Shown piece by piece: positions 53,632 to 62,951 of a DNA stretch of 64,000 nucleotides. The translations under genes and the position numbers were made by a program. The notes beneath the pieces were generated by a model. The model saw only the letters and a list, made by a program, of their open reading frames with translations, was not told the DNA's origin and made no database searches. The DNA is from Henningerozyma blattae CBS 6284 (taxonomy: Eukaryota; Ascomycota; Saccharomycetes; Saccharomycetales; Saccharomycetaceae): positions 1,674,001 to 1,738,000 of the forward strand of contig NC_020185.1 in the NCBI RefSeq assembly GCF_000315915.1, written 5' to 3'. Each line of letters starts with the position of its first letter. Positions within the stretch are counted from its first letter, which is position 1.

Positions 53632-53875
53632 ATTACACTTACACTTACAATTACAATTACAATTACAATTACAATTACAATTACAATTACAATTACACTT
53701 ACACTTACACTTACACTTACACTTACACTTACACTTACACTTACACTTACACTTACAATTACAGTTACAGTTACATTTACAGTTAAATTTACAGTTAAAT
53801 TTACAGTTACATTTACACTTACAATTACAATTACAATTAAAATGAAAATTAAAATTAAAATTAAAATTAAAATTA
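53632..53875. repeat. Hexanucleotide array next to MATalpha1
   Basis: About 40 tandem 6-bp units, (TTACAM)n on the plus strand, lie in blocks: TTACAA, then about 12 TTACAC, then TTACAG/TTACAT/TTAAAT variants, again TTACAA, and finally AAAATT units. The array ends about 110 bp from the alpha1 stop codon. Frames reading across it encode only simple Val/Ser/Ile or Cys/Asn/Lys repeats and are not genes. Confidence 0.9.
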
Positions 53876-53987
53876 TAAAGTAATATAGACAAATATAGAG
53901 AGGGAGATGTAGAGTAGGATATAGAGGAGTATATGGATTACTAGTAATATTGATAATGATATGCAAGGCCGAGTGGAAGTGACACAA

Positions 53988-54593
53988 TTACAAGAGTAGA
54001 TGCATCTCCCTCTCGTAAGTTTGGCCTAGCCACTCCACAAACCCACACTTGGGCTTGACAAAATTATACTCCTGCGAAAAAAAGTTCCATACATTCTGTT
54101 GGTTTGGATTTTCGTGCCATGCCGTGGATAATAAACTTGACAAAATATTTTGTTTGAGGCCGTATCCGAATTGAGAATTATATGCCCGAAAGGCTATAAA
54201 TCCATTTAGTACTCGCTCACTATTTACAGGATTAGGATTGCTATTTACATTATTTGGAAAGCCATTATCAAATAAACTATTATTATCATTATACTCATCT
54301 TCGTAGAATAAATCAGATAGATAATTATCATCATTATCCATAGTATATTCATTTAACATATGCTGTGTCGATATTATCTTCTGTTTTTCAACTTCAATGT
54401 TGTATAATAGAGTAGTAGGTGGAAATGGGATCTTAATATTGTGGTTCTTATACAGTAGTATCGATATTCCTCTAGTTTCATTGAATTTGTTTCTCATAGA
54501 TTTAGAATTTGTTTTCATTCTAATATTCTTATTAAGTTTCAAATTTACTTTGAATAGTGCTTTTTTCGTGTGATTCATTGTTTTATTAGACAT
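53988..54593 (-). CDS. MATALPHA1: Mating-type protein alpha1 (alpha-box activator)
   Basis: Alpha1 acts with Mcm1 to activate alpha-specific genes. The 201-residue protein contains the alpha-box (about 130-189): NGFIAFRAYNSQFGYGLKQ, ILSSLLSTAWH and FVKPKCGFVEWL, all close to S. cerevisiae alpha1. The N-terminal motif IPFPPTTLLYNI also matches. An acidic Asn/Asp insert lies at about 84-125. The C-terminus is about 10 residues shorter than the S. cerevisiae protein. It is transcribed divergently from alpha2 across 347 bp. Whether this is the expressed MAT locus or a silent cassette cannot be told from the window. Confidence 0.95.
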   Translation of the reverse strand: MSNKTMNHTKKALFKVNLKLNKNIRMKTNSKSMRNKFNETRGISILLYKNHNIKIPFPPTTLLYNIEVEKQKIISTQHMLNEYTMDNDDNYLSDLFYEDEYNDNNSLFDNGFPNNVNSNPNPVNSERVLNGFIAFRAYNSQFGYGLKQNILSSLLSTAWHENPNQQNVWNFFSQEYNFVKPKCGFVEWLGQTYEREMHLLL

Positions 54594-54940
54594 CTAGCTA
54601 CGTTAGATTATTGTTGTTCTTATCACTGGAATCTTGGGAACAGAAAATATTTAGAAATAAGAATATGAATTCTTATTTCTATTTCTATTTATATTATTAT
54701 TACATGACTATATTATTTGATACATTTCTTTACATGGCCCCAAAGATCCGATTCGGAAACTTACATCCGTGCTACATCAGAGAATTTTGAAACTTATTGT
54801 TTTAGATTTACAGAATAAAGAAATTTATCATTACGTTTGAAGTATAAATATAAGATTGGTTTTAATCAGAAGATTTTGTCTTTCTTAAATTTATTCTTCC
54901 AATTCAAGTAATCAACCCAAAGTAATATAAATAATACAAG
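54594..54940. promoter_or_regulatory. Divergent alpha1/alpha2 promoter with a Rap1-like site
   Basis: ACATCCGTGC at 54763-54772 fits a Rap1 recognition core, and S. cerevisiae MATalpha is also activated by a Rap1 site between alpha1 and alpha2. A TACATCA half-site, like half of an a1/alpha2 operator, overlaps its right edge (54773-54779). The other half-site is not visible at the usual spacing. Confidence 0.5.
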
Positions 54941-55878
54941 ATGAATAAGATACCTATCGATACCTTACTGAATCCTACCAATTCAGAGAACATTAAAGAA
55001 CAGTATGTTCAGTTAACCTCGTCTCAGTTTTTTTAATAGCACAACTACTAACACATTATTATTTCGTTTTATTATTGGCTCGTACTTATTAATAGATTAC
55101 AAAACCTCAACAAAGAACTCCTTTCTATGTGTTCTCGTTTACCATCTGCTAAAAGTATGGAAGAAACTCAACTTTCAGAAATATTAAAAGTATGTATACT
55201 ATCATTTTGTTTTTAAATTACTTGTGCAACTACTAACCCCAAATATAGTTTTTGACAAAAACAATCAAACACGAACCCCTTGGAAAAGAGGAAACCGAAC
55301 TCGTCACCACAACCGTCCAGCTGTCCACCGTCTTGTCCAGCCTCGTGAAGGAGGCCAGGCAGCTCCACCGCCTCCACCACTCTCAATCCACCCACAACCC
55401 ACGCGTCTTCAACGTCCTCACCCAGCACATGATGTCCAACTCCAACTCAACCTCCACCTCCCCCCACTCCAACTCACTCCCAAACTCACCCTCCACAAAA
55501 AAATCAACCACACCCCTAACAAATCCCTCACCACCCTACTACTACTCCTCCTCCTCCCCCAAATCCCTCTCCCCACCCCTACAGCACACTCCCAGCCATC
55601 GTGGCCACCGCCTCCCAAAACATACCCTCATCCCCCTCGAAAAATGGTTCCTCCACAACAAATCACACCCTTACCTACACAACTCTGACCTCCAAGCCCT
55701 CACAACACAATCCTCTCTCTCCAAAACACAAGTCAAAAACTGGATCTCCAACCGCCGTCGCAAAGAACGCCACTCCCTCAAAATATCAAACAATATCGCT
55801 TCCCTTCTACAGAATGATACCAACAATCACTCCCAAAATCACAAAAAAAATCCCCCTCTTTCTTCTCCATTATCTTAA
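54941..55878 (+). CDS. MATALPHA2: Mating-type homeodomain protein alpha2, three exons
   Basis: Alpha2 represses a-specific genes with Mcm1 and, with a1, haploid-specific genes. Exon 1 is 54941-55002, exon 2 55096-55189 and exon 3 55249-55878. Both introns have GTATGT, TACTAAC (55046-55052; 55231-55237) and TAG (55093-55095; 55246-55248). Joined, they give 261 residues: MNKIPIDTLLNP, the conserved Tup1-contacting start; a helical N-terminal domain matching S. cerevisiae alpha2; VFNVLTQHMM; a Ser/Thr/Pro/Asn-rich insert (about 114-166); and a homeodomain (about 171-228) with WISNRRRKE. S. cerevisiae alpha2 has 210 residues and, as far as I know, no intron. Exon 3 is extremely C-rich. Confidence 0.93.
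55003..55095 (+). other. alpha2 intron 1
   Basis: This 93-nt intron has 5' GTATGT at 55003, branch point TACTAAC at 55046-55052 and acceptor TAG at 55093-55095, the first AG after the branch. It splits a Gln codon (CA/A). Splicing restores the conserved alpha2 frame. Confidence 0.9.
55190..55248 (+). other. alpha2 intron 2
   Basis: This 59-nt intron has 5' GTATGT at 55190, TACTAAC at 55231-55237 and acceptor TAG at 55246-55248. It lies between codons. It interrupts the alpha2 segment equivalent to S. cerevisiae DILGFLSRANKNRK. Confidence 0.9.
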
Positions 55879-56883
55879 ACTCCTTCACAACAACCTATCG
55901 AAAAATGCAGTACCTAATTATTACATATATATTCACTACCTATCACAACATATTGCATTAAATAATTATTTTTAACAAATTATTAAATATCTAAATTTTC
56001 TATAATTATTTTAAACTAACTTGAACACACTAAAAACTTCTTTCGATTTTGTTCTTTTTAAAAAAAGAACCAAAAATACATATTCTGCTTCGCAGAACAT
56101 ATGCAAATTAATTAATTCCAAATGCTGGACAATAGAAATAACCATTTGTGAATTAACATTAAAAACAGTTAATAACTTTTTGTAATATTATTTATTTACA
56201 TTTTTACGGGATAAATATGTAAATAAATAATTAGCTAAATAATAACTAATATAATACTTGGTCAAATTTTTCAATTTCTAATTCACCATACCCTTAATTA
56301 TAATAAATAGTTAATATATTAATAATATTAACCCTATAAAATAACAAAATGATTAAGTTAATGAAAACGAATTACATTTAAAATAAGTGAAAACGTAAAC
56401 CAGCATTTCACTACATACTTGCTTAAAAACTTCAACCTAAATTCTGAAAATTAAGGCTTCACAAAAATTATATAACTTGAAGAAATTTTAACCGATATTT
56501 TGACGTTGCATAAAAACGCTAAAATTAGGATATTTAAATATATCATAATTAAATGGACCTACTTCTCATAAATAACACTAAATATATCAAAAGCAAAACT
56601 TAAATTTAATATTAATTAAAAACGAACACCTAATACTTACCAAAAACAATTATACTTTGAGTAAGATTAAATTATAAATATGTAAATACAATATCTAGTA
56701 AACAAACGCTACATGATAATATGGAATTTACTTGTTATTTACAGTTTTACATACCATACTAGTATGATTTTCAATTCAAGCTTACTAGAGTAATATGCTT
56801 TTTTTTTTCTTTTCTTGATATATATCAAAACAGAACAGCTTAGATCGACTACCTAAATTCAGTAGTATGAAAATTTGAGACAG

Positions 56884-57062
56884 GGACTATTTGTTGAGTG
56901 TAAAATATCACGTACTAAGTGATATTTTTATACAACTTGCATTTCTAGGAATATAAATAGAGCTCGTTTTTACATACTTCTGTAGTTTTATATACGTATT
57001 TAGCTCATGGAGGACTATTATAAGAACAGTTAATACCATAAAGATCCAACACTATTGCCCTT
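56884..57062 (+). repeat. Diverged direct repeat in right arm, copy 1
   Basis: It aligns with 57728-57915: ACTATT..TTGAGTGTAAAATAT, CACTAAG(T/C)GATATTTTTATAC, a TAGGAATA...-type stretch, TTAGCT and CATACCATAA near its end. By eye about 65% identity, copies about 845 bp apart. It may be decayed LTRs or a duplicated gene fragment. Confidence 0.6.
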
Positions 57063-57727
57063 TATAATTATTGCTAATTTTTTTTAAAAAATATAATACT
57101 AAATTGTAATTCATGTTCAGTCAAACTGTTGCGTTATAATTTATAACAAATACTTCTGTTTGCAAAGAAATTGGTAAAAAAATACAAGAAGCGCAGCCTG
57201 CAAATGAAGTGGATTTAAGTACCATATAATGAAAAATATAATACCAAATTGATATTTTAGATGCCAAACTTACTTGGTATAATTGAATAAAAGTCCTAGA
57301 CCATTTAAATATAATATATATCTGCACTAAGAAATACATATTACAAAAATCTATCACTTTATATTCAAGTTTTTCATGAAAGACAAAAAATATAAGTTAT
57401 ATTCTTATTTGAATTCAAATTTACGCCAAATATATTTTTACTTTTTGTTTAAAAACAACGCTATTACCCAAACAACATGTTAAACTTTTTTATTTAGACA
57501 TAATTTTTTCTAAGTTCATCTAATTAAACACAATACTATTCACCATTATCTAATAATATATTAGTATAAATTGCTATTTATTAACATCTCAAAATTATAA
57601 TACATATGCCAGTAATATACAAAAAAAATATAAATTGAAAAAATAAATTTAGATATTAAAATTTAAAATCTACGTTCATAATCAACTTCGTATTTAATTT
57701 TTATATCCTACTTCTATAAGAAAACCT

Positions 57728-57915
57728 GACTATTACTTATTGAGGGTAAAATATTATACACTAAGCGATATTTTTATACTACCTGAATATCTCGGAATAC
57801 AAGTATATACAATTTTTATTTACCTATATATTTTTACATATATTATTTAGCTACGCGAGAACAATTCATACCATAATGTTCCGATACTATTAAAACACAA
57901 TTTGCCATTTTGTAA
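57728..57915 (+). repeat. Diverged direct repeat in right arm, copy 2
   Basis: Partner of 56884-57062; ends at AACACAATTTGCCATT, against AACACTATTGCCCTTT in copy 1. Confidence 0.6.
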
Positions 57916-58673
57916 AATATTTTTGCTAGATACACTAAATAGCGTTAAAAATAAATAATTAGATAATTCGTTAATATTAACTATAATACAAACAGCTACT
58001 ACCCTAAGACATCTTATTTTTAAACTACAACAATTTATATTAAATTGTTTATATAATTAAATTATTAATTTCAATTCTAAATAATAATAATTTTTAAATA
58101 TTACAACCATCCAAAAAAAAATATGACATTATAATTTACTAACCAAAAGATTATAATGGAAGGTTCAAATAGTAGGTTATATATCTCTCGCTGAACTGAA
58201 ACCTTTTAAGAAGTTAAACCTTCAGTTTCTTACTTTGAAATTTTTTAAAACAATTTCTGAACGGGTAAACTAAAAACCAATTACAATAATTTAATAATGA
58301 GAAGAACTTTTCATCAAGTCCTTTCAATTTTTTAAGCACACTAAAATCGCCAAGATTCCCATTGCTACTCCTCTATGGAGAATTATTTATTAATGTATAA
58401 TAACTCAAGCTAACCCATTAGAATAACATTAATTATTTTTTCCTTTATGAATATATAAGAATTTTAATACAAAAAACCCTTTATTACTAATAAAATATAG
58501 TTACAATGATTAATGTAATATTTTTAATTAAAAAAAAGTTATATTTAAAGAATGATGAGATGCTTATTTCTTTAACAAAATCAGTCACTGTACTTATATT
58601 TAACCTCTCTTATATTACCTCAAAGGTAAACAAAATCCCTTATTTGAAATTGTTAGAATACTGAAAGTATTAT

Positions 58674-59060
58674 ACAACAACTAATAACAACTTAATATAA
58701 TGAATAATCCAACATGCATTAAGCATATGTGGCCTTACTACTAAAAACACCCAGGTAATAATCTTAAGGAGGTGTTAGGATGTGATAGATTCCATTTTAA
58801 TACCAGACCACCAATTCGTTGATGGTGAATCTGTCCATTTTTTGGAGTATAAATTACCACAAAAATATCCCAAAAGTTTATAACTGTTCATATCATATCT
58901 TGTATATATTATATATTCCCTTTCCAAAGAAGCAAGGAGATTTTTTATTATAATAATATAATAATTATTCAAACAGATTACTTAACTAAGAATTAAACTA
59001 TGAGCAACAATATTTTGAACAGTACGACCGCTGGTCAATATAAATTGAGAAAATAAAAAT
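58674..59060 (+). repeat. Inverted repeat core, right copy
   Basis: It is homologous to the reverse complement of 50881-51266. A short translated match is conserved in one frame, with a shared SxHFLEYKLPQKYP-type segment (left copy SVRFFECKLPQKYP). This copy has a stop soon after, so if it was once coding it is now dead. Confidence 0.8.
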
Positions 59061-60500
59061 TAAAAGCTTTAATTTACTGATAAAACTTCAATTTACCCTT
59101 TTATTTTAAAAAAACACTTTCAATGAAAGACTTGTGTGATTGCTAAAATATTTTTTTTAGATATAGCTGATCAAAACAAGAACTTTCTTAAGGATTACCT
59201 GAAAAAATTTCAGACAAAACTTCAAACTACCATATAACAAATATGTTTTTTATTGAAACGGTTAAAAGAGAACCCAAACCTTTTTATAATTAAAAAAATG
59301 GAACCAATATAGAATATATATTAAATCAAGATTTTCCGTTAGTAATCTACTGAAAAAACAAAAAAAAAGTTCAATTATTATTACAATTAATACATAAATT
59401 ATTTATTTACAGATATCTTACTAAAAATTTATATACTTTACAAATTCAATAAGTCTTTCGTCGAAGTAAATGTTGGGTAATATCTACTTTACAATTGTAT
59501 GTTCTACAGTTTTCAAAAAATAAATATTTATGAAATTATACGACATTAAAATCCTTTGTATTAGTATTCCTATGGGTCCTAAAAAAATGTTACTTTTTTT
59601 AGGAATTAGTTTATAGCATACAAACCTCTTCACATTTAAATAAGAGTAAAAATTATAAATATTATAGAAAATATATAAAATATAAAGATTAGGTTTTGAA
59701 TAAAATTTTTATATTTTATACATTATTTTTTTAACAACAGAAGTCAATTCATCGTCGTCTATAGGTAACAATTTTTTACCTAATTAACCTCTCAAGAGTT
59801 ATATGTCTCTCATATATAGTATACCCTGAGACAACGAATTGTCTAATCGGGGGTTTTATTAGCAACTTATATTCACGGTATACTATCTTTTATCCTAAAA
59901 CAGTATATCTACCAGAAATATTGTCCAAACAATTAGAATGAGATTTTATTTACTAATTATTTACGGGCACCATTAACCTACTACTATCACTTTTAAACTA
60001 CTTAATTATCTGAACTTGAATAATCTTATTATATATTTAAGAATTAACTTCTCAGATATAGTTACAAAATTAGAGATACAACATGCTAATATATTCCGTC
60101 TCCAAAAAAAAATCAAAAAATTGAATCATAGTTTTCTCATTAACTACACAATATAACTAAAATATGATAGGACATCCTATTCCGACACCTCATCATATTG
60201 CATACTTTCTTCATTTACGGAAATCTGCATAGGTGCATTTTCTACTCTATTTATCACGTATATAAAACGTTTAACTATCTCTCAAATCTAGAACGACCCT
60301 TCTTTCAAAATCAATCTAAATATATATTAAGGAAAATACTCAAGCTAGTATTTGTAACACACTTTTAAATCTAAATAAGCCTTTTCGTATTTGTATCTTT
60401 TCTTTGTTAAAACCCTTTGCCAAAAACGCAGGTCTTTATACTGCTAGTTTTGAGCAGTTGCTAAAGAGGAACTGACTAGAAAAATGAAAGATATAATTTT

Positions 60501-61073
60501 CCTATGTTAATTTGCTTATTAACACAAGTGTTCCATGGCTATTTATGCACAATAAATGCTGTAGACTTATCCTAAGTATACCAAATGTTAACTAAGTAAT
60601 GCAATAAAAAGTAATGTTCTCAAACTACAAGCAAAGCAATCACACAATGACTACGAGTCATAATGTCACGTACTCAAGCAATTGCATAATTGCTTGACAA
60701 GTTAATAGACTAATATTCAGGATAAATATTTCTATTTGAAAACGTATAAATAGGGCTACTTATCCATCAAGAATTCATAAGTTTATAGTTCGTTCATATT
60801 AATTTTATAGTTATAAGAAAAACAAGTTATTATTTAAGTACAATTGGTACTGTAGCTTTTAGTGTAAGAAGTCCAATAACTCAAGAATAGTTCAGGTTTG
60901 TGTAAACCCTAAGCCCTATTAGTATTATTAGTATTGTCCCGAGACGATTACAACAACTATATAGAGTTACACAGAATAAGATAAGTAAGTTATAGTTATA
61001 AGAATAATCAAGGTTATAGCCATCTGTAAAATACTAGTTAGATCACTATATGTTAAGTTAACATAAAAACATA
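60501..61073. other. Flank upstream of tRNA-Leu
   Basis: The sequence contains a TATA-like ACGTATAAATAGGG at about 60741 and a GATTACAACA at about 60945-60954. An old LTR upstream of the tRNA is possible, but its ends were not resolved. Confidence 0.35.
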
Positions 61074-61156
61074 GGAGGGTTGGCCGAGTGGTCTAAGGCG
61101 GCAGACTTAAGATCTGTTGGACGGTGTCCGCGCGAGTTCGAACCTCGCATCCTTCA
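61074..61156 (+). tRNA. tRNA-Leu (TAA)
   Basis: This 83-nt type II tRNA nearly matches yeast tRNA-Leu(UAA). The acceptor is GGAGGGT, with anticodon loop within CAGACTTAAGATCTG, a variable arm, T arm GCGAGTTCGAACCTCGC and discriminator A. A T5 terminator follows immediately. Confidence 0.96.
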
Positions 61157-61177
61157 TTTTTGTGGGTTGTAATATTT

Positions 61178-61526
61178 TGTCACGTGTATAAATCATGATC
61201 ACGTGTATAAATCATGATCACGTGATAACAGAATGTACATGTAGATTAACAAGTAAGTGAATAATGAACATAAATTCTATTTAAGAATCTAAAGCTAAAA
61301 GAATAAACTAGAGCGTTAAGGTAGAACAAAGAAGTAAGAACTAGAAAACAAAAAGGACGAAATAGAAAAGATGGAAGTATATAGTTAACAAATCGGAACG
61401 TAATAATAATAATATTTAACTTACACATGCTCAGGTATATAGTTGTATAGTTTAATAAACAGTTGGTATTAAACTAGCAGACAAAAAGATATACTACTGG
61501 GAGCAGCAAAGCTTAAAATTGTTACA
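61178..61526 (+). mobile_element. Solo LTR, family E, copy 2
   Basis: TGTCACGTG...TTGTTACA, 349 bp, with target-site duplication TATTT (61173-61177 and 61527-61531). It lies 21 bp beyond tRNA-Leu. A GTGTATAAATCATGATCAC unit is duplicated at its left end. Its right half and the following 36 bp are identical to 61994-62219. Confidence 0.88.
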
Positions 61527-61562
61527 TATTTTTTTGCTTCTTCTCTATTAGCAATTATTACG

Positions 61563-61582
61563 NNNNNNNNNNNNNNNNNNNN
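61563..61582. other. Assembly gap (20 N)
   Basis: A scaffold gap of 20 N placed exactly where the duplicated segment ending TTATTACG stops. Confidence 0.99.
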
Positions 61583-61664
61583 AGAAGAACACATTTTAAA
61601 CAATAAGTCACGTGATAAAAGTCTTTTACCACTTAATAGAAAATGATATAATCATATTCCAGCA
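61583..61664 (-). mobile_element. Copia LTR, truncated at the gap
   Basis: On the minus strand it starts TGCTGGAATATGATTATATC and matches the first 80 bp or so of the solo LTR at 123-338. Its other end is lost in the N gap. Confidence 0.8.
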
Positions 61665-61745
61665 GTTATGTGCCAATTTACTTGTTTTTTTGGAGCTGTT
61701 GTATTAGTAGGAGTCAGATGTCTGAAAAAAAGGCAGGAAAATCAA

Positions 61746-61817
61746 TCCCCGATAGTTTAATGGTTAGAATGGGCGCTTGTCGCGTGCCAGATCGGGGCTC
61801 AATTCCCCGTCGAGGAG
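61746..61817 (+). tRNA. tRNA-Asp (GTC), probably degenerate
   Basis: This 72-nt sequence resembles yeast tRNA-Asp(GUC), with GTC in CGCTTGTCGCG. Two defects are visible. The acceptor pair at position 4 is C/A (TCCCCGA with TCGAGGA). The box B/T-loop reads GGCTCAATTCC instead of GGTTCAATTCC, altering the invariant T54. A T5 terminator follows. It may be a pseudogene or poorly expressed. Confidence 0.75.
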
Positions 61818-61832
61818 ATTTACTTTTTCCAC

Positions 61833-62183
61833 TGTCCTATAGCGTGAGCCACGTTAGCCACGTGTATAAACCAAGATCACGTGATAACGGAATGAATATG
61901 TAGATGAACAAGTAAGTGAATCATGAACATAAATTCTATTTGAGAATCTAAAGCTAAAAGAATAAACTAGAGGGTTAAGTAGAACAAAGAGTAAGAACTA
62001 GAAAACAAAAAGGACGAAATAGAAAAGATGGAAGTATATAGTTAACAAATCGGAACGTAATAATAATAATATTTAACTTACACATGCTCAGGTATATAGT
62101 TGTATAGTTTAATAAACAGTTGGTATTAAACTAGCAGACAAAAAGATATACTACTGGGAGCAGCAAAGCTTAAAATTGTTACA
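61833..62183 (+). mobile_element. LTR, family E, copy 3
   Basis: TGTCCTATAGCG...TTGTTACA. Its left half resembles 45409-45759 and differs from copy 2, but its right half and right flank are identical to copy 2. No target-site duplication is found (TCCAC on the left, TATTT on the right), consistent with recombination between two insertions or with misassembly at the gap. Confidence 0.75.
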
Positions 62184-62235
62184 TATTTTTTTGCTTCTTC
62201 TCTATTAGCAATTATTACGCCTTCTATCTTCGATA

Positions 62236-62548
62236 GTTACTTGTACTAATTCCTGAGTGACTACAACAACGAAGTCTTTAACTTAAAGGACTATATAATT
62301 TGATTGGTATGTAATGTATCTAGATAAATAATATATAATAATATTAGTCTCCAGATTTCCAGAACACTCTTGTTAATACTTTTCGTTTCTTTCTTTTCTC
62401 TATATATCCTGGCCATAGTGAAAACTTTTTATCATCGTTTTTATATATTATTGTAGATGTCATCTCATCTGAATAGAAAGTCGTCACGTGACTTTCAAAA
62501 ATCACTGCACCATATACTAATAATGGAAATTATTGCAAATATGTGACA
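62236..62548 (-). mobile_element. LTR-like repeat C, copy 2
   Basis: Inverted relative to 6751-7056, with strong matches such as GGAATTAGTACAAGT and TATTTGCAATAATTTCCATTA (minus strand). It holds a GTCACGTGAC motif. Confidence 0.6.
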
Positions 62549-62590
62549 GCTCTTGATATTTTATATCATGTGATGATAATTTTCTTAATA

Positions 62591-62951
62591 TAGGGTTTAC
62601 TACAGTGGATATTAGGTTCAGTGGGTGTAAACTGTTACCCGGAGTGTCACTTATTAGGATGTAATGATCAATAACTTCTTATTGATCCAGTATATAACTA
62701 TTGATCTATTTAATTTACTAGTTAATCAATTGTTCGTTGTTCCTCTTGAATATCAAGAAGATCCTTCGTCGACCTACAGTCGCCTCTTATATATTTTTAT
62801 CCATTGGTGGCCCAGCCAATACATCCCGAACCGATTAGCTCCCAGTTCTCTCCATTACTCCTGGACTTACGTTTGCCACTGTTCTTCCACTACTTTGGTA
62901 AGTAGACACCTAGGCTATAGCCCCTTGTCATCTTTTAATAACGACACGTAG
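62591..62951 (+). repeat. LTR-like dispersed repeat B, copy 2
   Basis: Same orientation as 6424-6750. Just beyond it, 62952-62990 (CTAATAAATCT...ACTAGTTACAATG) resembles 7048-7088, so repeat C at 6751-7056 probably interrupts a longer repeat B there. Confidence 0.6.

Larger units (their letters stand above)
55879..60500. other. Right gene-poor arm, A/C-rich on the plus strand
   Basis: This region of 4.6 kb has no gene, with A>T and C>G on +, opposite to the left arm. It contains the right copy of the inverted-repeat core (58674-59060) and a diverged direct repeat (56884-57062 and 57728-57915). Minus-strand frames of 78 and 65 codons at 57121 and 58775 show no family resemblance. Confidence 0.75.

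Noticed and set aside
53556..53987. Minus-strand frame of 143 codons next to alpha1
   Set aside because: Most of it is a translation of the hexanucleotide array into Ile/Val/Ser repeats; no family resemblance.
54760..54779. Complete a1/alpha2 operator
   Set aside because: Only the TACATCA half matches; the partner half-site at the required spacing is absent.
55249..55878. Homeodomain gene could be MATa1 (which has two introns in S. cerevisiae)
   Set aside because: The start MNKIPI, the N-terminal domain, the VFNVLTQ segment and WISNRRRKE all match alpha2, and alpha1 is adjacent.
55224..55975. Alternative frames of 154 and 124 codons over alpha2
   Set aside because: They are open only because the exon is C-rich with few stops; the spliced alpha2 frame explains the region.
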